A program made the position numbers and the translations under genes. This document shows, piece by piece, positions 63,611 to 64,000 of a stretch of DNA of 64,000 bases (its first letter is position 1; the number at the start of each line of letters is the position of its first letter). This stretch comes from Hyphococcus luteus (GTDB taxonomy: Bacteria; Pseudomonadota; Alphaproteobacteria; Caulobacterales; Parvularculaceae). The notes under the pieces were generated by a model, which was given only the letters and a program-made list of their open reading frames with translations, made no database searches and was not told the DNA's origin. The stretch is from NCBI RefSeq assembly GCF_002943565.1, contig NZ_PJCH01000015.1, forward strand, positions 1 to 64,000. Reading direction: 5' to 3'.

Positions 63611-64000
63611 TCAGAACGAATAACCAAGCGAAATGCCCCATGTGCGCGGCGCGCCCAGCGTTGACACTTCATCGCCGAAGAAAGCAACGATATTCGTCCT
63701 GTAAAGTTTGTCCGTCAGATTTTTGCCCCAAAGCGAAAGGCTGTAATTCTGGTCCTCCGGCGCATATGTCAGCCGCGCATCGAGCAGGCCATAGGGGTTT
63801 TCATGCTGGAAGTTGTCCGGAAGCCAGTAGAGCTTGCCTTGCCGCGCATATGACCCCCGCAAGGTGAGCGCGTCGGGATGACCGAGAAAATCGGTCGTCA
63901 CTTCCGCCCCGACATTGAACTGATAACCCGGCGTGCGCTGAAGGCGGTTTCCTGTATTGACCAGGCCGTTGGAGTCCACGAAGTCCTTATATTCCGTATC
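63611..64000 (-). CDS. TonB-dependent receptor (C-terminal part, runs off window)
   Basis: The frame is open to the window edge (DTEYKDFVDSNGLV at the edge), so the gene continues beyond 64000. The visible 129 residues are the last barrel strands: LTLRGSYARQGKLYW, LLDARLTYAPEDQNYSLSLWGKNLTDKLY and the C-terminal ISLGYSF with a terminal Phe. The NLTDKLYRTN piece is typical of receptor ends. Transcribed toward the NTF2-fold genes, 100 bp upstream of them. Confidence 0.88.
   Translation of the reverse strand, partial: DTEYKDFVDSNGLVNTGNRLQRTPGYQFNVGAEVTTDFLGHPDALTLRGSYARQGKLYWLPDNFQHENPYGLLDARLTYAPEDQNYSLSLWGKNLTDKLYRTNIVAFFGDEVSTLGAPRTWGISLGYSF

Overview
The window looks like chromosomal DNA of a high-GC alphaproteobacterium, probably from the Caulobacterales / Parvularculales / Hyphomonadaceae neighbourhood. 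The basis is the GC-rich third-position codon use, a DksA with a single zinc-finger-region cysteine, large TonB-dependent receptors, a VPLPA-CTERM protein, a GH24 muramidase with a disordered linker and a C-terminal membrane anchor (SpmX-like), and an Entner-Doudoroff type eda/kdgK pair. No rRNA, tRNA, CRISPR array, integrase or transposase was seen.

Region 1 (1-12.5 kb) is an aromatic or side-chain catabolism locus. It holds a p-hydroxycinnamoyl-CoA hydratase-lyase, an AraC regulator, a TonB receptor with a clear terminator, a small sulfotransferase, and a tight + strand run: two 2,4'-dihydroxyacetophenone-dioxygenase-type cupins around a VOC protein, two SDRs, two zinc alcohol dehydrogenases and a secreted metallo-beta-lactamase-fold hydrolase. 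Region 2 (12.6-38.5 kb) is mostly housekeeping: rsmB (with an in-frame palindromic repeat), guaB, an HslV-like orphan Ntn-hydrolase, rlmE, an ECF sigma/anti-sigma pair, csp, dksA, the SpmX-like muramidase, a UDG, nucleoside uptake, PMM/PGM, slyX, a putative copper uptake group (DUF2946, OprC-like receptor, PepSY protein), a Crp/Fnr regulator, fabH, a TSUP transporter and dusA.

Region 3 (38.5-57.9 kb) has an island-like structure. The leader and first about 12 codons of dusA recur, diverged and in the same orientation, near 57.88 kb. Between the two copies lie (a) a TetR-controlled FtsX-type ABC exporter with a LolA-like periplasmic protein and an outer-membrane barrel protein, and (b) a group 3b NADP-linked NiFe hydrogenase operon (beta, cyclic-nucleotide-binding protein, gamma, delta, alpha) with its maturation protease and hypA, F, C, D, E, followed by galT and a TreT-type trehalose synthase on the opposite strand. 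hypB is absent, and hypA lacks its zinc-binding segment.

Region 4 (57.9-64 kb) starts with remnants: a truncated gene for an exported protein, then eda and kdgK, then an SDR tail fused to a frameshifted D-threonine-aldolase-like fragment. It continues with an SCP2-type thiolase, three NTF2/SnoaL-fold genes (four domains) and the C-terminus of another TonB receptor that runs off the window.
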